A stretch of 44,046 bases of DNA from Streptomyces monomycini (GCF_022271435.1 NZ_JAFIQY010000060.1:1-44046), one strand, 5' to 3'. Shown: positions 9,099 to 16,974, counted from the stretch's first letter. Translations and numbers: made by a program. Notes: a model not told the origin generated them from the letters alone.

Positions 9099-9734
9099 GT
9101 GCCGGACGACGTGGGGGGCAAGCCGTTCCCGGACGGCGAGGAGCCCGACGAGCACAGTCAGCCGAGCCACGGGGAAGCGGACGAGGACTTCGCCTCCGTG
9201 GTCCTCGACGAGGACTTCGTGCGGTCCGCGCGCTTCCACGAGCCCACCGCGGTGGAGCGGATGCTGGCCGCCGCCCAGGCACGCGCCGAGGCCGACGCCG
9301 CCCGCGGCCGCCCGGGGTACGGCACCGACCCGGACACCGACGACGCCCCGGACGGCCGCCCCCGCGCCACGGGCCGCCGCTACGGCCGCGGCACCGGCGC
9401 CGACCCCGGGCGGGGCGCGGATCCGGACGCGTACGGCCCCCACGGTCCGTACGGCCCGTACGGCGGCGCCCTGCGCCCGTACCGCGGCAGCGTCCGCTGG
9501 CATCGCCCGGTGGCCTGGGTGCTCGCCGTCCTCATGGGCATCGGTCTCGTCGCGCTCGCCTTCTCAGCGGTCTACCGCGGCGCGTCCGGGGGGCGCACGC
9601 AGACTCCGGCGCCCCCGCCCGCGACCAGCGGGGTGGACGGCGTACCGCCCGTCCGCTCCAGCCTGGTGCCGTCGGCGTCCGCCTCGGCCGAGTCGACGCC
9701 GCCGCCCGCTTCCGCCGCTCCGCGCACCGGCTGA
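9099..9734 (+). CDS. Single-span membrane protein, paralogue of the next gene
   Basis: 211 aa, unknown function. The N-terminus is acidic, with the motif SVVLDEDFVRSARFHE near residue 28 followed by a short helix ending in ERML. A Gly/Pro/Tyr-rich linker (YGPHGPYGPYGG) leads to one transmembrane helix at about 133-157 (WVLAVLMGIGLVALAFSAVY), then a short Pro/Ser/Ala-rich tail that would lie outside. The downstream protein carries a nearly identical motif (SVVFDESFVRAARLQE), so the two are paralogues or share a binding partner. Positive-inside logic puts the motif in the cytoplasm. It lies after proA and is probably transcribed on its own. Confidence 0.85.
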   Translation: MPDDVGGKPFPDGEEPDEHSQPSHGEADEDFASVVLDEDFVRSARFHEPTAVERMLAAAQARAEADAARGRPGYGTDPDTDDAPDGRPRATGRRYGRGTGADPGRGADPDAYGPHGPYGPYGGALRPYRGSVRWHRPVAWVLAVLMGIGLVALAFSAVYRGASGGRTQTPAPPPATSGVDGVPPVRSSLVPSASASAESTPPPASAAPRTG

Positions 9735-9850
9735 GAGCCCGGAGCCGCGCGCCCCGGGGGCGCCGGGCGGCTCCCGCGCACGGGTGCGACCGCCGCAAGC
9801 GGGGGCCGCAACTCCGGCAGAACCCGCCGAACTTGTCCCGTACCAGGGCG

Positions 9851-9878
9851 TTTACCGGCGCCTCCGCGGACCTACTCT
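9851..9878 (+). promoter_or_regulatory. Leaderless promoter
   Basis: TTTACC (9851-9856), a 16-nt spacer, TACTCT (9873-9878), then 6 nt to the ATG at 9885. No ribosome binding site is present, so the transcript should be leaderless. Confidence 0.6.
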
Positions 9879-9884
9879 TGTGGT

Positions 9885-11045
9885 ATGGCCGGTGCTGGTG
9901 ACCCTCCCGAAGGGACCCCCGAGGGCGCCGCGGGAGGCGGAGAGGACGAATACCGATCCGTCGTCTTCGACGAATCGTTCGTACGAGCTGCACGCCTTCA
10001 GGAGTACTCGGCGAGGGAGCGCATGGAGGACCACGCACGGGCCGTACGCACCCGGCACGCCTGGGCGCGGCTCGGCGGCGCCCGGCAGGCCGTGCTCCTG
10101 GCCCTGCTGATCGTCATCGCCTTCGGCACCGCGATCTACATGGGGGTCCGCCACCCCTACCGGCCCCCCGAGCCGATGGCGGCGGAGCCGCTGCGGTCCA
10201 CGGTCGTGCCGCTGGCGCCGGACGGCGCCGTGCCGGGCGGAAAACCGGCCGACCTCTTCGCGCGCAGCCCCGCGGCGCAGTACCGCATCGGCGCGGCGGG
10301 CGTGAACCTGCCCGCGGTCTCGCGGACCGAGCACTTCTCGGACGGCCAGGTCGTCTCCGCCCTGTCCCTCGCCAAGGACTACCTCGTGCGCTCCTCGATC
10401 GACCCGGCCACCCTGACGGGCGGCTCCGTACGGCCGGTGGGGCTGCTGCTCGACCCCGGCCAACTCGACCAGTTCGACCGGAGCCTGGCGCATCCGGCCG
10501 ACGACGGGCGGCACGCGGCCACCGGCTGGCTGACCCGCTTCGATCCGGACCAGGTGGAACTGGCCGACACCGACGTACGGGTGACCGGCACGCTGTCGGC
10601 CACCGAGGTCGGCGCGGACGCGCTGGAGGTGAGTGCCGACTTCACCTTCGCCTACGCGGTACGTCCGGCTGGTGCTGGTGCTGGTGCTGGTGCTGGTACG
10701 GGTGGCGGTGCCGGGGCTCGCGGCGGGGCCGGGGCCAAGGCCGCGGCGGGTCAACAGGACGCCGCCGCCTCGCTGTTCACCGTCCGCCGCGAACTGCGCT
10801 TCCGGATCAGCCGCGACGACCTGGACGACCACCGCCTGGAGGTGCTGCAGAGCAACCTCCAGGCAGGGCCGATGTCCTGCTCCGCCGACGCGTCGAGCAC
10901 GTTGCGTCCGCTGTTCGCGGGGCAGCGGGCCGGGGGCGCCGGACCGGCGGCCACCGACCCGTACGCCCGCGGCCGTTCGAACACCGGGCTTTGCGGGAAG
11001 CTGGCGGCTACTTCCCAGCCGGGCCCGGCCCGTCCGGCCCGTTAG
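9885..11045 (+). CDS. Membrane-anchored protein with SVVFDE motif and large outer domain
   Basis: 386 aa, unknown function. The cytoplasmic N-terminus (about 1-62) has the motif SVVFDESFVRAARLQE and then SARERM, as in the preceding gene. One transmembrane helix follows (about 67-85, VLLALLIVIAFGTAIYMGV). The large C-terminal region would be outside. It contains SDGQVVSALSLAKDYLVRSS, LDPGQLDQFDRSL and a mixed alpha/beta segment, interrupted by a Gly/Ala repeat encoded by tandem GGTGCT units (about 10669-10700). The conserved tail includes two Cys (MSCSADASS and GLCGKL) that could form a disulfide. The 3' end overlaps the convergent M48 gene by 38 bp. Confidence 0.87.
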   Translation: MAGAGDPPEGTPEGAAGGGEDEYRSVVFDESFVRAARLQEYSARERMEDHARAVRTRHAWARLGGARQAVLLALLIVIAFGTAIYMGVRHPYRPPEPMAAEPLRSTVVPLAPDGAVPGGKPADLFARSPAAQYRIGAAGVNLPAVSRTEHFSDGQVVSALSLAKDYLVRSSIDPATLTGGSVRPVGLLLDPGQLDQFDRSLAHPADDGRHAATGWLTRFDPDQVELADTDVRVTGTLSATEVGADALEVSADFTFAYAVRPAGAGAGAGAGTGGGAGARGGAGAKAAAGQQDAAASLFTVRRELRFRISRDDLDDHRLEVLQSNLQAGPMSCSADASSTLRPLFAGQRAGGAGPAATDPYARGRSNTGLCGKLAATSQPGPARPAR

Positions 11046-12153
11046 CGCCGTCCGGTCCGTTGGCGCCGCCCGAGCCGCCCGAGCCGCCCGAGCCGCCCGT
11101 ACCGCCGGAACCGCCCGGCCGGGAGCCGCCGCGGAAGACCGTGTCCCGCAGCTTGCCGCCGAGGTCACCGGCGCCGCCGGCGATGTCGCGCACCAGACCC
11201 ATCAGCGGGTCCTTGCTGGTGCGCACCGACTCGGCGTAGTGCGCGGCGGACTCACGGAAGGAGTCGGACACCGAGGTGTCCTTGTCCTCGTCCCGGCGCG
11301 GGTAGTGGCCGTCCATGATGCGCTGGTAGTCGCGGCTGGCCGCCCACTTCTTCAGCTCGGCCGCCCGCACGGTGGTGAACGGGTGGCTGCGCGGCAGCAT
11401 GTTCAGCACCTTCAGCACGGAGTCGCGCAGGTCGCCGCCTGCTTCGTACTCCTCGGCCTGCTTCAGGAACGCGTCCACGTTCATCTCGTGCAGGTGGTTG
11501 CCGCCGGCCAGCTTCATCAGCCCGCGCATGGACGCCTGGAGATCCTGCCCGACCAGCAGTCCGGCCCGGTCCGCCGACAGCTCCGACTTGCGGAACCATT
11601 CGCGCAGCGCCGTCACTATCGCCATGATCGCGACGTTGCCCAGCGGAATCCAGGCGATCTTCAGTGCCAGGTTCGTCAGGAACAGCAGGATCGTGCGGTA
11701 CACCGCGTGCCCGGACAGGGCGTGGCCGACCTCGTGGCCGATGACCGCGCGCATCTCCTCCTCGTCGAGCAGCTCGACCAGGCCGGTGGTCAGGACGATG
11801 ATCGGCTCGTCCAGCCCGATGCACATGGCGTTCGGCACCGGGTCCTGATTCACGTACATCGGCGGGACCTTCTCCAGGTCCAGGATGTAACAGGCGTCCC
11901 GCAGCATGTCGTTGAGGTGCGTGAACTGCTGGTCGCCGACGCGCACCGAGTCCGACAGGAACAGCAGCCGCAGGCTGCGCTCCGGCAACAGCCCGCTGAG
12001 CGTCTTGAAGACGGTGTCGAACCCGCTCAGCTTGCGCAGGGCCACGAGCGCGGAACGGTCTGCCGGGTGCTCGTAGGCGCGGGACGAGATCCCGGGGAAC
12101 CGCCTGCGGTCCCGGCTCGGTACGCGCTCGCTGCCGCCTGGGCTCTCCGTCAT
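11008..12153 (-). CDS. M48 family zinc metalloprotease
   Basis: Membrane-associated zinc peptidase of the M48/HtpX type. 381 aa. The zinc motif HEVGH is at residues 140-144 in MRAVIGHEVGHALSGHAVY, and the third ligand is probably the Glu in SELSADRAG (about 191). The hydrophobic stretch TILLFLTNLALKIAWIPLG between them would embed in or cross the membrane. The C-terminus is low-complexity Gly/Ser (GGSGGTGGSGG, then GANGPDG repeats). ATG at 12153, preceded by a GGGGGAGG site. TAGTCT (minus strand, 12192-12187) is a likely -10. Role inferred: membrane protein quality control. Confidence 0.92.
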   Translation of the reverse strand: MTESPGGSERVPSRDRRRFPGISSRAYEHPADRSALVALRKLSGFDTVFKTLSGLLPERSLRLLFLSDSVRVGDQQFTHLNDMLRDACYILDLEKVPPMYVNQDPVPNAMCIGLDEPIIVLTTGLVELLDEEEMRAVIGHEVGHALSGHAVYRTILLFLTNLALKIAWIPLGNVAIMAIVTALREWFRKSELSADRAGLLVGQDLQASMRGLMKLAGGNHLHEMNVDAFLKQAEEYEAGGDLRDSVLKVLNMLPRSHPFTTVRAAELKKWAASRDYQRIMDGHYPRRDEDKDTSVSDSFRESAAHYAESVRTSKDPLMGLVRDIAGGAGDLGGKLRDTVFRGGSRPGGSGGTGGSGGSGGSGGANGPDGANGPDGPGPAGK

Positions 12154-12293
12154 TGGGGCCTCCCCCTGTTCGACTGCGTGTGATTCAGACTAGAGGACGC
12201 CACTGACAGCCATTTGGATGCCCAGGCGTACGCTGGCGAGCGCACCGGGGCCCGCAGATGCCCACATGCCCGTACAAAGGGAGCGCTTCAGTC

Positions 12294-12479
12294 ATGCCGA
12301 ACACGAGCGTGCTGCTCGCCGCCGCGGCGGAGACCTCGAAGAACGACGGCCCGGGATGGATCCTGCGCACCGTCCTGATCGTCGGCATCCTCGGCGCCGT
12401 GTTCCTCGCGTGGGTCCTGCTGCGCAATTACGGGAAGGACGACCACGACGGCCAGGACGGCCGCGACGACCGGGACTGA
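12294..12479 (+). CDS. Small single-span membrane protein
   Basis: 61 aa, unknown function. A short N-terminus is followed by one transmembrane helix (about 22-43, ILRTVLIVGILGAVFLAWVLL) and a charged D/R/K-rich tail (GKDDHDGQDGRDDRD). The ATG at 12294 has AAGGGAG about 10 nt upstream. A longer form starting at 12258 is possible but adds Cys/Pro-rich residues with no ribosome binding site. It lies between the divergent M48 gene and another tiny membrane protein. Confidence 0.7.
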   Translation: MPNTSVLLAAAAETSKNDGPGWILRTVLIVGILGAVFLAWVLLRNYGKDDHDGQDGRDDRD

Positions 12480-12569
12480 CCCCGCCCCTTCCCGGCCGGC
12501 CCACCCGCCCGCTGACCCGGAGCGGCCCCCGCGGACGGGCGTGCGAACGCCCTCCCGGCGGAGTCGGCG

Positions 12570-12598
12570 TGAGACACGGGTGAGCTCGCGCATACGAT
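12570..12598 (+). promoter_or_regulatory. Promoter ahead of small membrane gene and nadD
   Basis: TGAGAC (12570-12575), a 17-nt spacer, TACGAT (12593-12598). The expected transcript start is near 12605, about 40 nt before the ATG at 12647. Confidence 0.45.
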
Positions 12599-12646
12599 GT
12601 GGCGGAAGTCTCTGTCCGACCCCATCCCGGATTGGTTCTGCCGACG

Positions 12647-12808
12647 ATGAGCCTGCACACCACCGCACAGCACCTGGTCACCCTCGCCGAAGGCGGTCAC
12701 GAGGGGGGCGGGCACGAGAGCCTGAACCCGTTCGTCACGGGTGGCGGCGCCCTGATCGCCCTGCTCCTGCTGCTCTGGATCACCACCCGCTTCAACCGGG
12801 ACCGCTGA
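12647..12808 (+). CDS. Tiny membrane protein upstream of nadD
   Basis: 53 aa, unknown function. Sequence features are EGGHEGGGHESLNPF, then one hydrophobic helix (GGGALIALLLLLWITTRF) and the end NRDR. The start is uncertain. The ATG at 12647 has no clear ribosome binding site. The GTG at 12599 would give 69 aa but begins directly after the -10 hexamer, so it cannot be in the transcript from that promoter. The codon use and the His/Gly segment before the helix support a real gene. It ends 52 bp before nadD. Confidence 0.65.
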   Translation: MSLHTTAQHLVTLAEGGHEGGGHESLNPFVTGGGALIALLLLLWITTRFNRDR

Positions 12809-12846
12809 GGGCGGGCACCGGGACCCCGGCACCGCGCAGCGCCCAG

Positions 12847-12852
12847 TAGGGT
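12847..12852 (+). promoter_or_regulatory. -10 element of near-leaderless nadD promoter
   Basis: TAGGGT followed by 8 nt and the ATG of nadD at 12861. No ribosome binding site lies between. Confidence 0.5.
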
Positions 12853-12860
12853 CTGCACGC

Positions 12861-13490
12861 ATGGGAGAGCAGACAGGGCCCGTGAAGCGGCGGCTCGGAG
12901 TGATGGGCGGGACATTCGACCCGATCCATCACGGACACCTGGTCGCCGCCAGCGAGGTGGCCAGCCAGTTCCACCTCGACGAGGTCATATTCGTCCCGAC
13001 CGGGCAGCCGTGGCAGAAGAGCCACAAGACGGTGTCGCCGGCCGAGGACCGCTATCTGATGACGGTCATCGCGACCGCGTCCAACCCGCAGTTCTCCGTC
13101 AGCCGGATCGACATCGACCGCGGCGGCAAGACGTACACCATCGACACGCTGCGGGAGCTGCACGAACAGCACCGTGACGCGGACCTCTTCTTCATCACCG
13201 GCGCCGACGCGCTCGGCCAGATCCTGACCTGGCACGACGCGCCGGAGCTGTTCTCGCTCGCCCACTTCATCGGGGTGACCAGGCCCGGGCACGTACTCGC
13301 CGACCCCGGGCTTCCCGAAGGGGCGGTGTCCCTGGTCGAGGTGCCGGCGCTGGCCATCTCCTCGACCGACTGCCGGGCGCGCGTCGCCCAGGGGGACCCG
13401 GTCTGGTACCTGGTGCCGGACGGTGTCGTGCGCTACATCGACAAGCGCGACCTGTACCGCGAGGACCTGACCGGCCACGACGGCCGTTGA
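12861..13490 (+). CDS. nadD: Nicotinate-nucleotide adenylyltransferase
   Basis: Converts nicotinate mononucleotide and ATP to deamido-NAD in NAD synthesis. 209 aa, the usual length. Motifs: GVMGGTFDPIHHGHLVAASE (nucleotidyltransferase GxFDPxHxGH), FVPTGQPWQK, and the C-terminal ISSTDCRARV, the family's substrate-binding SSTxIR-type motif, here with Asp-Cys in place of the usual Thr-Xaa-Ile. The ATG at 12861 is 9 nt after a TAGGGT -10, so the message may be leaderless. It leads a cluster with the LCP gene, rsfS and a phosphatase. Confidence 0.96.
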   Translation: MGEQTGPVKRRLGVMGGTFDPIHHGHLVAASEVASQFHLDEVIFVPTGQPWQKSHKTVSPAEDRYLMTVIATASNPQFSVSRIDIDRGGKTYTIDTLRELHEQHRDADLFFITGADALGQILTWHDAPELFSLAHFIGVTRPGHVLADPGLPEGAVSLVEVPALAISSTDCRARVAQGDPVWYLVPDGVVRYIDKRDLYREDLTGHDGR

Positions 13491-13550
13491 CATCCGCTGC
13501 CGACGGCCGCCGACGACGACCGCCGACGGGGCTCACGGAAAGGGGCACCG

Positions 13551-15500
13551 GTGAACGACCGACACGACCCGTACGTGCCGCGGGACCCGTATGCCCAGGA
13601 CCAGCAGGGGCAGCCGGGGTACACCTACGACGCCTACGGGCAGCCGGTGTACCCGGAGGCGCCGCAGCAGGCCGCGTATGACCAGTACGGGCAGCCGGTG
13701 GGTTACGACCCGTACGGCGCACCGGGCTCGTACGATCCGTACGGCCATCAGCAGCAGAGCGGGCAGCCGGGCGCCGGGCAGCAAGGCCATCAGGACCAGG
13801 GCCACCAAGGCCAGGGCTATCAGGCTCAGGGCTATCAGGGTCAGGGCCACCAGGGGTACGGCTACGACCCGTACGGTCAGCAGCAGGTGCCGCAGCAGAC
13901 GCCCCAGCAGGCGCAGTACCCCCAGCAGTACGACCCGTACGGGCAGCCTCAGCAGTTTCACCAGCCTCAGCAGCCCCAACAGTCCCAGCAGACGCAGCAG
14001 CACGGCCTGCCGCAGCAACAAGCACCGCAGCAGACCCAGCAGCAACAGCAACAGCAGGGCTGGATCCCGCAGCAGTCGACGCAGCCCTCGTACGAGCAGG
14101 TCTCCTACCAGGAACCGGAGCCCCAGCCCCAGCCGTACGGGCAGACCGGCCAGGAGACCGCCGAGCGGACCCCGCGCGACGGGGCCCCGGGTGCTGCGGG
14201 CCGTGCGCCCGGCCAGGGTGCCGCGCCGGGCCCCGGGGGCGCCGCGGACCCGGACTACCGCACCGAGCAGTTCTCGTTCATCGAGGAGCCGACCGAGGAC
14301 TCCGAGGACGTCATCGACTGGCTCAAGTTCACCGAGAGCCGTACCGAGCGCCGTGAGGAGGCCAAGCGGCGCGGCCGCAGCCGCAAGGTCATGCTGATCG
14401 TGCTGCTGGTCCTGCTGCTCCTCGGCGGCGTCGGCTACCTGTGGTGGGCGGGCAAGCTGCCCGGCCTCTCGGGTGCCGAGGCGGGCAAGGAGGCCGGGGG
14501 CGCCGGGGAGAAGCGCGATGTGCTCGTCGTGCACCTGAAGGACCCCAAGGGCAACAGCTCCACCGCGCTCCTCGTGGACAACGAGAGCACCCACAAGGGC
14601 ACCACGGTCCTGCTCCCGAACAGCCTGGCGGTCTCCACCGAGGACGGCGGGTCCACGACGCTGGCCAAGTCGGTCAAGGACCAGGGCATCGACCCCACCA
14701 GGGAGGCCCTGAACACGCTCTTCGGCGCCGACATCAAGGCCAGCTGGCGGCTGGACACCCCGTACCTGGAGAACCTGGTCGAGACGACCGGCGGCATCAC
14801 GCTGGACACCGACGCGACCGTCCCCGGCGCCAAGAAGGGCGACGGCCCCCTCGTCAAGCAGGGCAAGAGCCAGGAGCTGAACGGCCAGGCAGCCGTGGCG
14901 TACGCCACGTTCCAGGGGCCCGGCGAACCGCAGACCAAGCAGCTGGAGCGCTTCGGCCAGGTGATGCAGGCCACCCTGAAGAAGGTCTCCAGCGACGCGG
15001 ACGGCGCCACGGCCACCGTGAAGTCGCTCCTCCAGGTGCTGGACCCGCCGCTCACCGAGGCGGAGCTGGGCAGCTCGCTCGCCCAGCGCGCCGAGCTGGC
15101 GAAGGCCGGCTCCTACGGGACCACCCTGCTGCCGGTGCAGCAGGACGGCACGCTCAGCCGGCAGGCGGCGGACGGTGTGGTCAAGGAGGTGCTCGGCGGC
15201 ACGGTCAAGAAGGCCGACCCCAGCTCGACCCCGAGGGTCGGCGTCCAGAACGCCACCGGCAAGAAGGAAGCGACCGACAAGGCGCGGATCGCCCTGGTCA
15301 ACGGCGGATACTCGTTCGTCGACGGCGGGACCGCGGCGGCCAGGCCGGCCTCCCAGGTGACGTATGCGGACGCCGCCCAGAAGGCGAAGGCCGAGGAGGC
15401 CGCCAAGACGCTGGGGCTGCCGGCCGGCGCGGTCAAGCAGGGCCAGACGGCCTCGAACGCCGACGTGACGGTGGTGCTGGGGCAGGACTACAAGGGCTGA
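13551..15500 (+). CDS. pdtA: Divergent LytR-CpsA-Psr (LCP) protein with LytR_C domain
   Basis: 649 aa membrane protein. Residues 1-200 are a low-complexity Gln/Tyr/Gly/Pro region built from DPYG, YGQP and QGxQGQ units and would be cytoplasmic. One transmembrane helix lies at about 281-300 (MLIVLLVLLLLGGVGYLWWA). The outer part has an LCP-like domain (about 322-480) and a LytR_C domain (about 560-649, TPRVGVQNATGKK). LCP enzymes attach glycopolymers to peptidoglycan. From memory, the S. coelicolor gene at this position next to nadD is pdtA, a polydiglycosylphosphate transferase, so the symbol rests on synteny. The usual LCP arginine motifs are not visible here. GTG start at 13551 with GGAAAGGGG 5 nt upstream. 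Confidence 0.85.
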   Translation: MNDRHDPYVPRDPYAQDQQGQPGYTYDAYGQPVYPEAPQQAAYDQYGQPVGYDPYGAPGSYDPYGHQQQSGQPGAGQQGHQDQGHQGQGYQAQGYQGQGHQGYGYDPYGQQQVPQQTPQQAQYPQQYDPYGQPQQFHQPQQPQQSQQTQQHGLPQQQAPQQTQQQQQQQGWIPQQSTQPSYEQVSYQEPEPQPQPYGQTGQETAERTPRDGAPGAAGRAPGQGAAPGPGGAADPDYRTEQFSFIEEPTEDSEDVIDWLKFTESRTERREEAKRRGRSRKVMLIVLLVLLLLGGVGYLWWAGKLPGLSGAEAGKEAGGAGEKRDVLVVHLKDPKGNSSTALLVDNESTHKGTTVLLPNSLAVSTEDGGSTTLAKSVKDQGIDPTREALNTLFGADIKASWRLDTPYLENLVETTGGITLDTDATVPGAKKGDGPLVKQGKSQELNGQAAVAYATFQGPGEPQTKQLERFGQVMQATLKKVSSDADGATATVKSLLQVLDPPLTEAELGSSLAQRAELAKAGSYGTTLLPVQQDGTLSRQAADGVVKEVLGGTVKKADPSSTPRVGVQNATGKKEATDKARIALVNGGYSFVDGGTAAARPASQVTYADAAQKAKAEEAAKTLGLPAGAVKQGQTASNADVTVVLGQDYKG

Positions 15501-15539
15501 CAGGGCCGGGGCACGCCGGGCCGGTGCCCGGCAGGCCGA

Positions 15540-15592
15540 GGGCGGTCCGGGGCGGCACGGCCCCGGACCGCCCCGCCGCCGGGGCCGTGCCG
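15540..15592 (+). terminator. Overlapping hairpins after LCP gene
   Basis: Two mutually exclusive perfect stems: 15540-15552 with 15561-15573 (13 bp), and 15553-15566 with 15579-15592 (14 bp). Either would work as a terminator for the LCP gene. They share bases 15561-15566. Confidence 0.65.
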
Positions 15593-15653
15593 CACCGGCC
15601 GTAAAGCCAGGTGGGAGTGTCGGCGGTCCGTGAGACCCTTGGTGGGTACCCGA

Positions 15654-15714
15654 GAGTCTGTGTCATGACCCCGGCCAGGCGCCCGCCGCCTGGCCGGGGT
15701 CATGACACAGACTC
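15654..15714. repeat. Perfect 28-bp inverted repeat before rsfS
   Basis: Left arm 15654-15681 and right arm 15687-15714 are exact reverse complements with a 5-nt loop (CCCGC). The arms begin GAGTCTGTGTCATGACCC. The right arm contains an in-frame ATG (15702) that could be mistaken for the rsfS start. It ends 26 nt before the likely GTG start of rsfS. Confidence 0.9.
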
Positions 15715-15740
15715 CGACCACCCGTCCCGAAAGCTGGATT

Positions 15741-16175
15741 GTGACCGCCACCGACCGCTCCATCGAGCTCATCCAGGCCGCTTCGCTGGCGGCCGCCGAC
15801 AAGCTCGCGCACGACATCATCGCGTACGACGTCAGCGACGTGCTCTCGATCACCGACGCGTTCCTGCTGGCCTCGGCCCCCAACGACCGCCAGGTCAAGT
15901 CGATCGTCGACGAGATCGAGGAGCGGCTGAACAAGGAGCTGGGCGCCAAGCCGGTGCGCCGCGAAGGCGACCGCGAGGCCCGCTGGGTGCTGCTCGACTA
16001 CGTCGACATCGTCGTCCACGTCCAGCACAGCGAAGAGCGCGTCTTCTACGCCCTCGAACGCCTCTGGAAGGACTGCCCCGAGCTGGACCTCCCCGAGGAG
16101 GCCAAGGCCACCCGCGGCAAGGCCGCCGCGCACGCCGACGCCACGGCGGCCGAGCAGGACGGAGACCTGAGCTGA
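15741..16175 (+). CDS. rsfS: Ribosomal silencing factor RsfS
   Basis: Binds ribosomal protein L14 on the 50S subunit and blocks subunit joining when nutrients are scarce (family knowledge). 144 aa from the GTG at 15741. Characteristic segments are DIIAYDVSDVLSITDAFLLA, SAPNDRQVKSIVDEIEE, WVLLDYVDIVVHVQ and RVFYALERLWKDCPE. The family's domain begins at about VTATDRSIELI, which favours the GTG. An in-frame ATG at 15702 would add 13 residues but lies inside a perfect inverted repeat with no ribosome binding site. Its stop overlaps the start of the following phosphatase gene. Confidence 0.94.
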   Translation: MTATDRSIELIQAASLAAADKLAHDIIAYDVSDVLSITDAFLLASAPNDRQVKSIVDEIEERLNKELGAKPVRREGDREARWVLLDYVDIVVHVQHSEERVFYALERLWKDCPELDLPEEAKATRGKAAAHADATAAEQDGDLS

Positions 16176-16825
16176 ACGGCACCGGGAGCGGCCGTGGCCG
16201 CCGGATAGTCCTGTGGCGCCACGGCCAGACGGCGTGGAACCTGGAGCACCGCTTCCAGGGCTCCACGGACATCGAGCTGACCGAGGAGGGCGTGGCGCAG
16301 GCGCGGCGCGCCGCCCGGCTGCTCGCGGCCCTCGAACCGGACGCGATCATCGCCTCCGATCTGCGCCGGGCCGCCGCCACCGCCCGTGAGCTGGCGGCCG
16401 TCACCGGCCTGGAGATCACGCACGACGCGGGGCTGCGCGAGACGTACGCGGGCGCCTGGCAGGGCCTGACCCACCAGGAGATCGTGGCGCGGTACGGCGA
16501 GCAGTACGCGGCGTGGAAGCGCGGCGAGCCCGTACGGCGCGGCGGCGGCGAACTGGAGACCGAGGTCGCCGACCGCGCGGCCCCGGTGGTGGAGCGCAGT
16601 GCCGACAAGCTGCCGGACGGCGGCACCCTGGTCGTCGTCAGCCACGGCGGCACGATCCGTACGACCATCGGGCGGCTGCTGGGCCTGGAGTCCCACCACT
16701 GGGAGGGACTGGGCGGGCTGTCGAACTGCTGCTGGTCCGTACTGGGCGAGGGCGCCCGCGGCTGGCGGCTGATGGAGCACAACGCCGGCACGCTGCCGGA
16801 GCCGGTGCTCGGCGACGACGCCTGA
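16172..16825 (+). CDS. Histidine phosphatase family protein (phosphoglycerate-mutase-like)
   Basis: Branch-1 histidine phosphatase, 217 aa. The catalytic RHG motif is in IVLWRHGQTAWN near residue 14. SDLRRAAATA, the acid residue in LRETYAGAWQG, and the second His in VVVSHGGTIR complete the active site. Substrate unknown. The start appears to be CTG at 16172: its CTGA overlaps the rsfS stop, GGAG (16161-16164) lies 7 nt upstream, and no in-frame ATG, GTG or TTG falls between the rsfS stop and the RHG motif. In related genomes I recall GTGA at this overlap. Translationally coupled to rsfS. Confidence 0.88.
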   Translation: MNGTGSGRGRRIVLWRHGQTAWNLEHRFQGSTDIELTEEGVAQARRAARLLAALEPDAIIASDLRRAAATARELAAVTGLEITHDAGLRETYAGAWQGLTHQEIVARYGEQYAAWKRGEPVRRGGGELETEVADRAAPVVERSADKLPDGGTLVVVSHGGTIRTTIGRLLGLESHHWEGLGGLSNCCWSVLGEGARGWRLMEHNAGTLPEPVLGDDA

Positions 16826-16890
16826 GCGGTCCCGCGGCCGGTCCCCATGGACCGGCGGACCGCCTCTCCGGGGGCCCGGAGCGACCGGAT

Positions 16891-16920
16891 TTCACATTTG
16901 GGCTGGTCGCAGGCTAGAGT
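16891..16920 (+). promoter_or_regulatory. tRNA-Ala promoter
   Basis: TTCACA (16891-16896), an 18-nt spacer, TAGAGT (16915-16920), about 50 nt before the tRNA. Confidence 0.55.
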
Positions 16921-16974
16921 TCTTCTTGTTCGCGGCGCCGCCGGGGAAAACCCCGGAGGAGCGGAACAAGACCC

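Noticed and set aside
10669..10700. GGTGCT tandem repeat as a regulatory element
   Set aside because: It is inside a coding region and encodes a Gly/Ala linker. Slippage-prone but unremarkable.
15702..15740. ATG at 15702 as the rsfS start
   Set aside because: It lies inside a perfect inverted repeat with no ribosome binding site, and family similarity starts at 15741. Kept as an alternative only.
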